Shown here: positions 1 to 11,813 of the stretch, piece after piece
Layout: the number at the start of each line of letters is the position of its first letter
How positions within the stretch are numbered: position 1 is the stretch's first letter
Position numbers and translations under genes: made by a program
Notes under the pieces: model-generated
Told to the model about the DNA's origin: nothing
The model's input: the letters and a program-made list of their open reading frames with translations, nothing else
The model's database searches: none
From: Sinotaia quadrata
Taxonomy: Eukaryota > Mollusca > Gastropoda > Architaenioglossa > Viviparidae
Direction of reading: 5' to 3'
DNA length: 64,000 nucleotides
Assembly (NCBI GenBank): GCA_028829895.1
Contig: CM054182.1
Span: 11,067,501 to 11,131,500, forward strand

Positions 1-126
1 TAATTGACAAATGGCCACTATCTGGTCGTCTTCGGGCTGAACAGTTTTTGAAGTTTGTCGTAGACCTAAATTGCACTTCTGCGCATGCGTCTGTTCTGAA
101 TCAGTGAGTGGCATTTGACCACGTTA

Positions 127-351
127 TTTTAAAGTACTGCTTCGACTTGAGCATTTGTTAATATTACCTTCTTTTATTGCCAGCTAAAATAATTAAACTT
201 GTTTTAATGTACTGCTTTGACTTGAGCATTTGTTAATATTGCCTTCTTTTATTGCCAGCTAAAATAATTAAACTTGTTTTAATGTACTGCTTTGACTTGA
301 GCATTTGTTAATATTGCCTTCTTTTATTGCCAGCTAAAATAATTAAACTGG
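127..351. repeat. Tandem repeat, 75-bp unit, 3 copies
   Basis: The motif tactgctt recurs at 135, 210 and 285, giving an exact 75-bp period. The copies differ by a few substitutions, for example ttcgactt against tttgactt. This is an AT-rich local minisatellite with no coding signal. The 126 bases before it show nothing recognisable. Confidence 0.9.
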
Positions 352-736
352 TTTGATAGATTCATTTTCTTTATTAAAAACTGTTTCAATGCAATTTTTA
401 TACCCAGACTGTAAAAAAATAATTAGCGCTTGTTAAAAGTTTCTTATGCATTCTATTTAGCTGTCACCGTGCTGACTAAAAAACTGATAAAACATATTAA
501 TAACGTAATTTGAGCACAGATAAACAGTAAAGGGGTAAAATTAAACCATAGCTTTCGTGAGTTTTAAAGGTGGAAAATATCTGTATTTAAAACTTCATTG
601 CTAGTGACGTTTTGATGTGTGTGCGTGTGATTTGTGCGTGCGTGCGTGCTTTAAAAGATATACTACTTTTTCGAAATTATGTTCTCATCTTTGCTAGAAC
701 ATTCAGCTGTGATTTATTGCAAATAAGACCTGTTAA

Positions 737-773
<37 letters not shown>

Positions 774-1230
774 TGGTTTTTCGTGACGAAGTTGAAAGAA
801 GACTATTGCTTCGTGCAGTTACGATTCATAATACTACTAGCTCCAGATTACGTAGACGACATTCTGTTTTAAGAATTTTACAATAGTGAATTGGTGCAAG
901 ACATATATGCACACGGCACGTGAAGACATAAAGGTGCTGGTGGTACCAAGACTAGACCTGTGCCAATTGGACTCGGTATGCTTGCACTTCATCGTGGTGT
1001 GTGCCAGACGTGTGCATCTCAGCTTACATCGCAGTTTGTAGCATGCACTTAGCAGAACGAAATGAATTCGTCACCTCTCAAGATCTCCAGAGCATGAAGT
1101 CAAGCATTAGAAGTTAAGAATTACATAAACATGATTTGCAAATACTTCTTTCTACTCACTTCAGTTTGATAATACTTACTTGTTTTATAGCGCCTTGCAG
1201 ATACCGAGAAAATTGAGTCTCCATACAGCT

Positions 1231-1233
<3 letters not shown>
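352..1233. other. AT-rich unique DNA, no gene seen
   Basis: No conserved protein, RNA gene or transposon end was recognised. It contains a short (AC)n microsatellite at about 739-768. The open frame over 612-872 runs through that microsatellite and is not supported as a gene. Confidence 0.6.
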
Positions 1234-1313
<80 letters not shown>

Positions 1314-1356
1314 CGCGTGTTTCTTTCTTTCCTTTCTTTCTTTCTTTCTTTCTTTG
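1234..1356. repeat. Compound microsatellite (TG)n-(CG)n-(TTTC)n
   Basis: About 36 TG units are followed by six CG units (about 1305-1317) and then a TTTC tract to about 1356. Alternating purine-pyrimidine DNA of this kind, with a CG core, is prone to form Z-DNA. The Cys-Val reading frames crossing it are artefacts of the repeat. Confidence 0.95.
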
Positions 1357-1620
1357 TGTTAGTCTGTCTGTGTGTATGGGGTGTTGGTGGTGGTCTTGTG
1401 TGTGTGTGTTTTTATGGGAGATGGGCTAGATGTTAATTTTCCACACCCTGGGCTAATCCCCAAAACACACCTTCTGGTTAGTCACACGTGTTAGAAAAGA
1501 TGAATGATAATGTAGAATAGAAGAATGATAGTTCTAGAAGATAGTTCGAGCCCCCTGATACATACAGCCAGGATAGTAAGTAAATACAGTGACAGACTAC
1601 AACATATAAGTGAGTCACGC

Positions 1621-1893
1621 TAACACGAGTGGTCTAAGTATAAATGTATTCAACAAGAAATAACCTAAGAAAGTAAGGTTACATATAGCAAATAGTTCAA
1701 GTTACAATTAGAGTTTATAAATGTTTATAGCTCAAATCATGACCATGTCGTGTCATATAACACGAGTGGTCTAAGTATAAATGTATTCAACAAGAAATAA
1801 CCTAAGACAGTAAGGTTACATATAGCAAATAGTTCAACAGTTACAATTAGAGTATAAATGTTTATAGCTCAAATCATGACCATGTCGTGTCAT
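1621..1893. repeat. Tandem duplication, 137-bp unit, 2 copies
   Basis: The segment starting taacacgagtggtc at 1621 is repeated at 1758 with a few substitutions and small indels, and both copies end near catgaccatgtcgtgtcat. This is a direct local duplication with no gene signal. Confidence 0.9.
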
Positions 1894-2844
1894 AAGAGAA
1901 TGTTCATTTTGAGTCCTATGGGACTGTTGCAGTTATTTGTTTCATTCATATGAGCGAACTATAAATGAGTGTATAAGAGAACACTAAGTGTTTCTGAGTG
2001 ATCTCTAAAAGTATTTTGATTAAAGTTGGAGTGAATTTGATTGTATCTTGACTGAAGATGTGCAGTTGTTGACTTTATAACTTTAGGTCCACCTGACGTG
2101 TTGTCTGGGTCCCAGTGAATGTCGTTAGCAAATGCTCACGTGATCCATTAAACCAATCCTTGGCACGTGGGTTGTTCTGCTCTGGTGTTGCTTCACAGTG
2201 CAATGCTTATCAAAGTCAACATCCAGGATAAAGTGATTCTGGGTTCTGGCATTGTTTTGCAGCTCTATGCTCATCGAACTCAAAATCTCAGATGAAGTGC
2301 TGATCTGCCAGTAAATTACACACTGGCTAAGAAATCATCCCCATATGTTCTCTGATAGAAAACTCTTACTTACATGATTATCATACATATCATAAGCGAA
2401 ATATAAAATATAGTTAATTTCAAGAGATAAACATAAATATAATATTAGTTTAGGCAAGCAAAATTGCATACCTTCGGCAGTAATATACAGAGGATGATTT
2501 CCTGCTGTTTCTTGTTAACCAGCAGTAAGAGTTAATACTGTGGATATAACTTATTAAGGCTGGGAGCCAAAATGTGTTGCCTCAACAGTCAGTTTGCATT
2601 TGACAATGATTTACAGGTGAGTTTCTAGTACATTCATTCATGCAGCTGATCTGTGCTTTGATTGGTTAATTTAGTGAGTTGTCTAGAATATTCAGGTATG
2701 TTTCCAGCCTGAGGATAAAGGTTCGTCATTCTAGAAGGTAGGTTTACGTGTAGTCTATGTTTGGATGAGGGTTGGGTGTGGGCTACATAAGCCATTATGT
2801 TACAGTCTGTTATCTGACGTTTAGTCTCTGTTAATCACTCTCTT
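1894..2844. other. Unique DNA, no gene seen
   Basis: No coding exon or transposon was recognised. A diverged two-copy duplication of roughly 67 bp is visible at about 2171-2305 (copies beginning gttctgctctgg and gttctggcattg). Confidence 0.5.
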
Positions 2845-2864
2845 TGTCTGTCTGTCTCTGTCTC

Positions 2865-2921
<57 letters not shown>
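2845..2921. repeat. Microsatellite (TGTC)n-(TC)n
   Basis: A TGTC-rich tract grades into about 19 TC units. Both strands give repeat-only open frames (Ser/Leu-rich on +, Arg/Glu-rich on -), which should not be annotated as genes. Confidence 0.95.
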
Positions 2922-2924
<3 letters not shown>

Positions 2925-3735
2925 GTTCTTTACTTTTTCTCGGGTTTTCTTTGTTATTATCTTTCTCACTGTCTCTCATTATTTCTGAGTATCTCTTCCA
3001 TTTTATCCCACACTCATTCTTTCTTTCTTCCTCCCTCCTCATGCCTGTCTATTTCTCCTCTTCTCCGGAATACAGGTAGATTGATTATTTATTTTTTCAC
3101 TCCGATCCTAGCAGACCTGTAAGGAATTGCGATATGTTACTTATCTGCTGCTTGTACCATTAAGTTGTTATGTTTATTTACCTTCTTGTGTGCCATTTTG
3201 TATTATGTTTATTTATATACTGGTCCATTTTGTGCTTTCTATTTGATGTAATTTATTTGGGAAGGCTGAAGAAAGATGCTTTTCTCACCACCAGCTTTCA
3301 GAGTAAACCAATTTCCATCAACATGTTTAACGTTACCAATATCGTACTTAATTCGTGAGTCTTATTGTAAAATTATATTGTGATAGTTTATCTAAAGCTC
3401 ATTATGCAGAAAAATCAAAACCTGACGAGGGTAATTTCAAGTTACCCTAGCTGTCAACAGGTTAAGCAGAGTCCCATTCGAGAAATTAGCGTATGTTAGA
3501 AGTGAGTATAAGTAGAAATAAATCATTGAAATTAGTTCAGCAGCGATTATGAGAACGATATTGAGCTCTGTTGGCTTTGGCATTTAGTGGCATATTTTTC
3601 AGTCCTGCTTCTCAGATCTGTTTATTTTTAAATGCCCAGATTTATTTTTGTGCCAAGACCAAGTTTGGGGAGCCAAAACAAGTTAAACGAGGGAAAAGAT
3701 ATCACTTTCACTCACTCACTCTCTCTTTCTTCTGT

Positions 3736-3736
<1 letters not shown>
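2922..3736. other. Unique AT-rich DNA, no gene seen
   Basis: The stretch is pyrimidine-rich just after the TC repeat and then ordinary AT-rich sequence. I see no exon, RNA gene or transposon end. Confidence 0.5.

Positions 3737-3808
<72 letters not shown>
3737..3808. repeat. Microsatellite (GT)36
   Basis: An uninterrupted GT dinucleotide repeat of 72 bp. Confidence 0.97.
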
Positions 3809-3810
<2 letters not shown>

Positions 3811-3839
3811 TAATAGCTCCAGGGAGTTTGGCAAAAGTC

Positions 3840-4640
3840 AGCCATGATAAAGTTAATAGGTGCCCAAGACTCAGCTATGAACGTGTTGCAATCTCAGCTT
3901 TGCCAGTACCCACCAGAGACTAACTCGCTAGTTTCCTCAGACTTGGCTGTGACTAACTTAAGGGTTGCCTCATACTCGGTTATGATTGACAATGGTTGCC
4001 TCAGACTCTGCAATAAATAACTTAATGGTTACCTCAGACTCATCTATGACTGACTTAATATTTGCCTCAGACTCAACTTTGTTTTAAAGGTTATCAAGAC
4101 TAAGCTACAACTAATTTAATGGTTGAATAGAACTCAACTATAGCTACCTTAATGGCTGCCTCAGACTTGGCTATAATATACTTAATGGTTGCCTCAGACT
4201 TGGCTATAATATACTTAATGGTTGCCTCAGACTTGGCTATAATATACTTAATGGTTGCCTCAGACTTGGCTATAATATACTTAATGGTTGCACAAATCCT
4301 CAGCTTTGTCTATCTAAATGGTTATTCAATACTTAGTTATATCTAACTTATGGTTGCACAAGACTTAGCAAGGACTAACTTAACGGTTGGGCAGGATTCA
4401 GCTAAGAGTAATTTAATGATTGAACAAGACTCAGCTATGACTAACTGAATGGTTGCCTCAGACGCAGCTCTGACTAAGTGAATGGTTGCCTCAGACTCAG
4501 CTCTAACTGAAAAGTTGCTCCAAACTCAACTATTTTTGATCCTGATGCCCCATTACTCACTATTTCAATAAGTGCCATAAGGCGTGACTATGATTAGCTT
4601 CATGGTTGTCTGGAACTAGGTATGAACTGACTATTTGACC
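3840..4640. repeat. Degenerate 33-bp minisatellite with a homogenised core
   Basis: The motif ggttgcctcagact(c/t)gg recurs about every 33 bp. Flanking copies (about 3840-4140 and 4300-4640) are strongly diverged, while the core at about 4152-4290 has four nearly identical copies. The 11-residue periodic frame there is a by-product of a unit length divisible by three. Confidence 0.85.
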
Positions 4641-5631
4641 TTAAATCAGGGGTGGATCATTCACTGGTTTATATAAAGAGTTAGTTATGATGACTAAATT
4701 TGTTTTCACTCTTGGTACTCGGACACTTATAATAAAACTATTAATATATATTTTAATAGTATCTGTATATCCTGTTTAAAAGTAAGCTTGAACATAACGG
4801 TTAAATTATATACATTTTATCGTATATTTTCTCTGCATTAAAACAGCACGTGACAGTAGAATGTTCATTACATTTGGAGGCTCAGTTTTTTGCAGTTACT
4901 ACCCCTTGTCATAAATCGCCATCTTGGTAAAGTGACGCTTTACAAATCAAGTGCCTAAAGAAATTTACTTCCACCATTCCATGTGTTGAGACGTGTATTT
5001 CTTATGTTGTCTTGAATGATGAATAATAAAGTACAAATTAATGATAATAAAACTAAACTTATATCCGTTGCTTCGTTTTAAAAAAAAATCGTAATCCATT
5101 ATCTCTAGCCGAAGCATCGAATATTGGTGGCTGTAAGGTTGAGAGGAGAAGATAGACACAATTTGAAAGTAGAGAATTTGAAAGTATTAAATGAATGAAT
5201 TAAAAGAATTAAAGGTTTCAGACGTTATGAAACTTGACATTCATTCCCAGCCTCCTAATCGATAATAAGAAATTAATCTATTGGGCAGACACCACATAAT
5301 TGACGCTATCACAGACGACAAATAAAGGATTTAAATGGGTTTAATAAATGTATAATAAGGGTTTAATTAATGAAAGAATAAAATTTAAACTATAAGGGAA
5401 ATGTTTCTTTCTTCCCCCCCCCCCCCACACCCCTTTTCTAACAGAAGAGAATATTTACCTATCTAGACAAAACAGAATTCATCTTTGAGAAGTTACCCAG
5501 TTTCTTAATATGTACTACACTTATCAGTCTTCTAAAGTGAGAAAAGAATAAATAGTATTCTCTTCTTATTTCAGTCTCTTTTCTGGTAGACTTTCGTTAT
5601 CATCAGTTATTGTCTTTTATTTTTTAACCAT
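4641..5631. other. AT-rich unique DNA, no gene seen
   Basis: No gene or transposon was recognised. There is a poly-C run at about 5415-5427. Confidence 0.5.
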
Positions 5632-5935
5632 ACGAGCGAGGAGTCATGTAATAATGGTTTATCTGTTTGAGAACTTTTCTTACCATGCGAGCGAGGAGTC
5701 ATGTCATTATATGGCTTATCTGTTTGAGAACTTTTCTTACCATACGAGCGAGGAGTCATGTCATTATATGGCTTATCTGTTTGAGAACTTTTCTTACTAT
5801 GTCATTATATGGCTTATCTGTTTGAGAACTTTTCTTACCATGCGAGCGAGGAGTCATGTCATTATATGGCTTATCTGTTTGAGAACTTTTCTTACTATGT
5901 CATTATATGGCTTATCTGTTTGAGAACTTGACTTT
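5632..5935. repeat. Tandem repeat, 57-bp unit with shortened variants
   Basis: Units contain tttgagaacttttcttacca and gcgaggagtcatgtc. Full 57-bp copies alternate with copies lacking about 16 bp around the gcgagcgagg segment (for example near 5791 and 5892). The repetitive open frame here is an artefact. Confidence 0.85.
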
Positions 5936-5949
5936 AAAAATGAAACGTA

Positions 5950-6295
5950 AATAGCTTACGCAATCAATTCAGTGATGAGTGTCTTAGCACACGATGATTG
6001 CACTTTATTGAAGCTCATGAAAAGTGTCATGGCACATTGTGATTGCACTTTATAGGAGCTGTTGAAGAGTGTCTTAGTGTCTTGGTACACGATCATTACA
6101 CTTTATAGAAACTGATGAAAAGTGTCCTGGCACACGGTAATTGCGTTTTATAGAAGCTGATGAAGAGTGTCTTGGCATATGGTGTTTGCACTTTATAGAA
6201 GCTGCTGAAGATTGTCTTGGCACACGATGATGGTAATAAATATATTGGCACATGAAGATTGCGCTTTTTAGGAGCTATTGACGAGTTGGTTCTCA
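5950..6295. repeat. Degenerate tandem repeat, unit about 43 bp
   Basis: Repeated agtgtcttggcacacg and gcactttatagaagctgatg segments with many substitutions, in about seven copies. The minus-strand frame through it reflects the repeat period. Confidence 0.75.
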
Positions 6296-7910
6296 TCTCC
6301 TGTAAAAGGTTTGTGTTGTCCTAGTTCCTGGTCGTATGACCTGATGGTGGTGGTGGGTGGTGGGTGGTTGTGAATCTAACCTCGTGCTCCCAACAAGAAC
6401 GTTTCCAGAAGCACATTCATCATAGTTCTTGCAATGAATAAATTTGTTTTCTTAGTCTCCCAACTACATTTATTGTCATGGTAACTCGCTCTTAAAAAAA
6501 GACAAAGGAACGTTGGACAAGTACAGTCTTTCATATTATTATTATTTCCGTACTAAAAATTAATGTAAGGTGTCCTTTATACATACATTTAGCAGTATTC
6601 GAACCAAGTATTAATGCTTAATAAATATTCATTACAATTAACTGAGAATGAAGGTGAGTTCTGTGTTAAGACGGTTTCGAACTGCGGCAATTTGCCAACA
6701 TGAAGGAGCTCTTAAAGTCCACCATCTTTTTTTTTCTTCTCCATTTCCGACTTGAGATATTCGTTCGTTATTTACGGACTTTACGGTCTGAAGCAAGCTA
6801 AGTCTGACGCGGATGAATAGTAGGCGTTCGCTTCTTGGCATCACTATGACGTAGGAATCGGACTATTTTAAATTAGTGCATGCTCTCGTTCCACTTATGG
6901 GCCTTCACACAGACCATTATGTTCAGAACCCAGAATTTATCTTTAACTGAGAAACAACTGGCCCACCAGTCTTCCTTCTTAGTCCTGTGAATTCACATAC
7001 AGATAATAATATAGCAGTTGTGAAAAATCTAGATGTGTTCACTTCTGTCTATTAAAACTGCCAAGTTTGGTGTTACTTAGAAGGTGATTCCAGAAAAAGA
7101 CATGTTTTGTTTTAACCATATATATATAATCTCAAGGGATCTAGTCTTTCAGATGTATAATCAACACGCACTCTCTCTCTCCCCTTCTCTCTCTCTCTCT
7201 CACACAGACACACACACTTTTCAGTCTGTCACAATTTTGCCTTTGAAGACAAGCATAGAATTGGGGAAGTTTTAACTGATTTCCTAAGTTTTAACTGTGA
7301 AAAATCAAGTTAGCTGGAACCCGAAACGTGGTCAACTAGTTGCCGACTATTGGGTTTTGTACATAGACTGGTTAGTTAAAATTGCCAGCTTTTGTAAAAT
7401 TTAAGATCTTTAGGAATGTTTAACCATAGATTTATAATGTCACTGACTCATAATAGTCATAAGATTATGACCTCCGTTTAGGAATTTATGTGAGAAAAGA
7501 GTTAAAGATCAACCACCTGTCGCATAACCTCAGCTAAACATGTTTGTTTTATAGTAATTTCTATCCTAACATAAGTATTTTATTAGTAAAACTCAGAGAA
7601 TTAATTAATCCAATATTTCTGTAGCCTTTGGAAATATGAACAACAGAAGAGCGTTCTTTTACATAAACAGCCTCATTGTTATTTCAGCAACACAAGTTTT
7701 GAATAATGCAAAAATATTAGGTAATTGTCCGCGACTTTTAGTATAAAAATTTATGCAAGGTCATATGATTGATATTTATACAATAAAATATCATGGGGAT
7801 GTTGGTGGATCACCACGGTGACACTTCCATTAAATTTAGTCAGTCATTTATAAATTTTAGTGTACTTTCTTATCCCTCCCTCCAAGTAACAACGTAATAT
7901 TTGTAAAGCA
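6296..7910. other. Unique DNA, no supported gene
   Basis: It includes a G-rich ggtggtgggtggtggg stretch near 6346-6370, a 68-codon minus-strand frame at 6638-6844 that matches nothing I recognise, and a TC/AC microsatellite at about 7168-7216. No splice-site pair, RNA gene or transposon terminus was found. Confidence 0.5.
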
Positions 7911-7967
7911 GCATATATAGAGCAATTTTCTCATTCTTGATGCTACAAAAGCCTTATGTAGAGGAAC
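7911..7967 (+). repeat. Dispersed repeat, copy A
   Basis: Contains ttctcattcttgatgc and ccttatgtagagga. A similar sequence (ttctcactattgatgc, ccttatataaagga) is present at about 11736-11786, beyond the Tigger element and solo LTR. The two copies share about 40 alignable bases in the same order. Copy A leads directly into a (CA)n tract at 7968-7991. Confidence 0.65.
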
Positions 7968-7997
7968 ACACACACACACACACACACACACATTACA

Positions 7998-9849
7998 CAG
8001 TGGAATTCACTTAATCGAACCACATCGGGACCAGGGCATTTTGGCCCAATTAAGCGGCTGCCCTGGTTATGCGAAGTAACTAAAAAGTACATGTATACAT
8101 ATATAAAAAGGGTATATAAAAATACAAACTACCATTTACTAAGTAATAAAAATACTATAATATTGTAAATTAATTCTGGAAGCAAATGGTGCAGATCAGA
8201 GAAAAATATTACATTAAAAACAAATTCAGTTCAGTGTGTGCATCAAATACGTGTAGTTAACAGTTAATGATGTTGCAGGAATTATCGAGAGTCCCCTGCC
8301 GTAGTCTCTGGAATGACTGTAACCGAGCGAAATAGCACAGGTATCTAGCGCAGATCTAGGGCCGCCTTCATTGCCTTCCTGCATGAAGTAGAGACCTAAT
8401 TCAGCAAGAAGTTTTCTGGCATTGTAGTCACTGGTCGAGCTTTGGCGTAGTATATTCATCATCACTTCCCAGGTCTTTGTGATGTCTTTTGGTGTTTTGC
8501 GACAAATTGTTCAAAAATTTCTTCTTCACAATCTTCATTTTCACTGTAGCATTGAAGATTATTGTCAGTGCATGCAAATTCTTCGTAATTTGTGCTTGTT
8601 GCACTTCCAAAATGCCACCATTTTCGCTTTCATTTTCACTATCCGTCATATCTAAGCTTGAATGCTTAAAACAACAGTGAGAAAAGCAGTTCTAAATGGT
8701 CTTGATGCTCGTTTCTCGCCAGCTATCGGCGGCAAACTGTAAAAGGTTAATCCTTGCACTGACTTCCTTGGCTGTTGAAGATGATGTCTTAGATTTTCTT
8801 CATTTGCTTCCAGAATGTAGTTTACCAACTTTGCGCGATATTTATATCGTCTTCAATTTTTTTTTTTGATTTCCTTGTCCATTGCTGCGCTAAGGATGTA
8901 GTGTTGAGAGGCAAAAATTCCAAATGGATGTTTTTCAAACAATCTAAATATGTGCTGCACAATTGTCAAGAAGCAGCAGAAGTTTTCTTGACTTCAGTTG
9001 TAGTTCCATGTCCCAACTCATTAGTCATTGCTTTAAAATGTCAGAAGTCATCCATGCATTTCTGTTACAATGGTACCGGACTAATAAACTGTCTATTCTA
9101 TTCTGAGCCCCTTAAAGTATCGAGTCTTAGCGCTTTTCCCAGTAACCAACAGCTTCCGTTTATCAGTTCCAGCCATGTTTGAACAGCATAACACAGTTAC
9201 GAGATCCATTGCTTTCTTTGATCCTGACAGTGTTACATGTTTGTAGGTCAGGGAACCGTGTGGTGTTGCACAACAGAATAGGCCTTTTCATCGACATTGT
9301 AGACGTCATCTGCTCAAAATGTCCGAAGCAAGACGGGCAGTTTTGTGATTTCTATTATTTCTAGTGTTCATCACTTACAGCATCAGCACTGACACTGTCC
9401 TTCTCGCTGTAAGCTTTCTTGTGATTTGGTCGAGTAAGGCAATTTTGTTTGCTAGTGTCAAATCTTTCCATGGCATCTTGACAGGGTTTTCAAATTTAAC
9501 AAGTAAAAGTGTGTTACTGTTTGAAACAACGATGACAGCAATGAAAACAGTAATGACCACACCAGAAGTTTGTCAAGTGCACTTGTTCATTACTGAGTGT
9601 ATTGGCAATGACATATGATCAAGAATTCCAACTGTCCTTTCTAGAAAAGGAACGAAAAGTTACAGAAACTTTAAAAATCACACATAACAGGTGCGCCATC
9701 TAGCTGTCACTGCCTCGATTAAGCGGCATTTTCCCCCAGATAAGCGAAGCAAATTTGCTTATTTTCTCGATTTGTTTGTGTTTTTTAAGGTTTGCCCCAA
9801 ATAGACAGTTGCCCCAATTAACTCGTGGTTCAGTTAAGCAGATTTCACT
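7998..9849 (-). mobile_element. Degenerate pogo/Tigger-type DNA transposon
   Basis: The left end starts cagtggaattcacttaatcg and the right end, read on the minus strand, starts gtgaaatctgcttaactg. Both continue into a gaaccac core, as expected for Tigger-family terminal inverted repeats. Inside is a broken minus-strand transposase. A TA dinucleotide adjoins the right end (9849-9850); on the left TA lies a few bases out, so the exact ends and the TA target duplication are not certain. The element is flanked by (CA)n on the left and (GT)n on the right. Confidence 0.8.
8226..9500 (-). pseudogene. Broken pogo/Tigger transposase (DDE, CENP-B-like)
   Basis: Read on the minus strand, fragments in several frames follow the Tigger transposase order. 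A CENP-B/pogo helix-turn-helix start (LTLANKIALLDQI) lies near 9428-9480. Next comes a first catalytic Asp in the context YNVDE at about 9290, and a second Asp in LLLLDNCAAH at about 8965. A FLPLNTTS-like segment follows, with C-terminal remains (LGLYFMQEGNEG) at 8226-8465. Several stops and frameshifts separate these pieces, so no functional protein is expected. I did not locate the third acidic residue with confidence. Plus-strand frames over the same region are shadows. Confidence 0.8.
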
Positions 9850-9902
9850 ATGTGTGTGTTTGTGTTTTGTGTGTGTGTTTGTGTTGTGTGTGTGTGTTTG
9901 TG

Positions 9903-9957
<55 letters not shown>
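9850..9957. repeat. GT-rich microsatellite
   Basis: Interrupted TGTGTTTGTG units become a pure (GT)n tract of about 50 bp that runs directly into the solo LTR starting tgtcacgg. Confidence 0.95.
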
Positions 9958-9961
<4 letters not shown>

Positions 9962-11711
9962 ACGGCCGCCGTTGTTGTGCTGCTGGTTTGTTGCTGGCCC
10001 CTCTCTCCTCCTCGGTGGGTAGGGGGGTCAGACCCAGTTGCTGCGATTTGCCGGGATCACACCGAATGGTCAGATGTTGTTAACCACTCTCACACTCAGA
10101 CACCACGAATAATCTTGTAGGAGATAGGATGACTTTATTCCAAGATGTGGGGTAAAATGTGAAAAGCCGGCGTGAGTGTGTGTGAGCAGGCGTGTGAATG
10201 TCGTGTGAGGGACGCACAGAACGAACAGACAAACAACCGCACCAACATACACTTTCAAAACAGAGAAAGGAAGTCCAACTCTTGAAAAAGAGTTTACAAA
10301 GAATTTAATTTTAAAAAAAAAGAAAACAGGCTTAACTTTCACACGGTGTTAGTCATTCATTCCGAGACGTCCATACCTGACATTCATGGGACGGGGAAAA
10401 GAGCATGGGAAAAAAATGAAAAAAATATATATGAATAAACTAAAATAAACAATAAAATAAAACAAAGCAATAAACAGTGATGACTATAAAAATTATCTAA
10501 CTTTAAGAAGAATAAATGTTCTTATTAATAGTAATGTCCACAAATGCTAATTTAGAATTGCGGTGATAACCGCAAAAATTATCTAATAAATATAATTAAT
10601 TAATAGAGTCAAAGTTAAATGTTTGTGAAAAGTAATTCGATGCCGATAATGTTTATATTATGACTATCCTACCAGAGTAATGCACCTCTAAAAAGCTTTC
10701 CTACTTACGAGTTTGAAATTAGTGTTGAATTGTCGACGCACTGGCGAACACAAAAAGTTACAGTCACTGACATCTACGAACAAACACACTTGATGACGAA
10801 AACATGGCAATACTTGTCCCACATTGTCTAACGCTGGGACACTCAGTTCTATGCTGAAGAACCAGGGTGGCTGTCCTCGACGACAGTACAAATTGTAGCT
10901 CTATCATGGAAGGCTGTCTACGGCGACGGTTCCGAAACGTGAGTGGCATAGAATATCCTTATCTCGATGCAATCCTGATCCCTGCAGTACCTGTCTGTGG
11001 TCCCTGGTGGACAGCTAAAGCTCAAGGTTTGAACCCACGTAGAGTAATAAGGACAAGCTTTATAATAAAGGTTGCCACGATGAATTGAGTGTGACAAAAC
11101 ACACGTCTTCTTTCCTCCCCGGTCATAACGAAGATGGAAAGATTGTCCAAATTCCTGAAGGCGCTAATCAGAGGCCTCACCTCTCTGTAGTCCAGACAAC
11201 ACACACTGGTTTAAAATAGTTCTCATCGGTCCTTTTATACATAAACAGTTCTCATTCTCTCACAGATAAAATTCGTGCGTGTATCCCTACGCTATTGACA
11301 CTAGAAGGTGCATTACTTTAAGGTGCAAAACTTCTAAAATATAATCCCTAATAAAGTTTGTAATAAAAATACTAATAAAAACTAAATACATTTTCCACAT
11401 ATTATAAATATAACTATCAAACATCTAACACTTATAATTTATCAAATATATTTTTTATAAAAATGTTAAAAACATGAACTTAGCAAACTTGCTAGCAGTG
11501 TATCTAAACAAAATAAACAAACACCCTGACAGTAATTAGAAAACAACGCTGTCAGTACCCTTATTTAACCCCTCACCCTGCTCGCAGACAACCCGCCGAA
11601 CCCGTGGAACCCCGTGAACGTCCATTGGGTCGCGCATGGGGCAAGTGGAGACAATCAAGGGAGAAAAATAAATTTTCTGATTACTCCCTCTGATTACTTT
11701 TTTTCGTGACA
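9958..11711 (-). mobile_element. Probable solo LTR (1754 bp)
   Basis: The segment begins tgtcacg and ends cgtgaca, a perfect 7-bp inverted terminal repeat of the TG...CA type. It is bordered by gtgtg on the left and gtgta on the right, a 4-of-5 match, but the left side is a GT repeat so this is weak evidence. On the minus strand a TATA-like tataaaagg (about 11231-11237) lies upstream of an AATAAA-type signal (10134-10139) about 180 bp before the end, the layout of an LTR. No gag or pol lies next to it. Several short frames inside are not credible genes. Alternative: a non-autonomous element with 7-bp inverted ends. Confidence 0.6.
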
Positions 11712-11810
11712 GTGTATAAGAGGAATACCACTATTAGCAAGTTTCTCACTATTGATGCTTCAAAAACCTTATATAAAGGAGCATATATATATATGGTGTG
11801 TGGGGGGGGG
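11712..11810 (+). repeat. Dispersed repeat, copy B, grading into a tandem array
   Basis: This resembles the sequence at 7911-7967. It also contains actattagcaagtttct, which is the core of the tandem array immediately downstream, so the array probably arose by amplification of part of this dispersed unit. Confidence 0.6.
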
Positions 11811-11813
11811 GAG

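Noticed and set aside
9755..10120. 121-codon plus-strand frame and overlapping Cys/Val-rich frames
   Set aside because: They read through the GT microsatellite and into the solo LTR.
11020..11036. tRNA B-box-like ggtttgaaccc
   Set aside because: No A box or cloverleaf around it, and it lies within the putative LTR.
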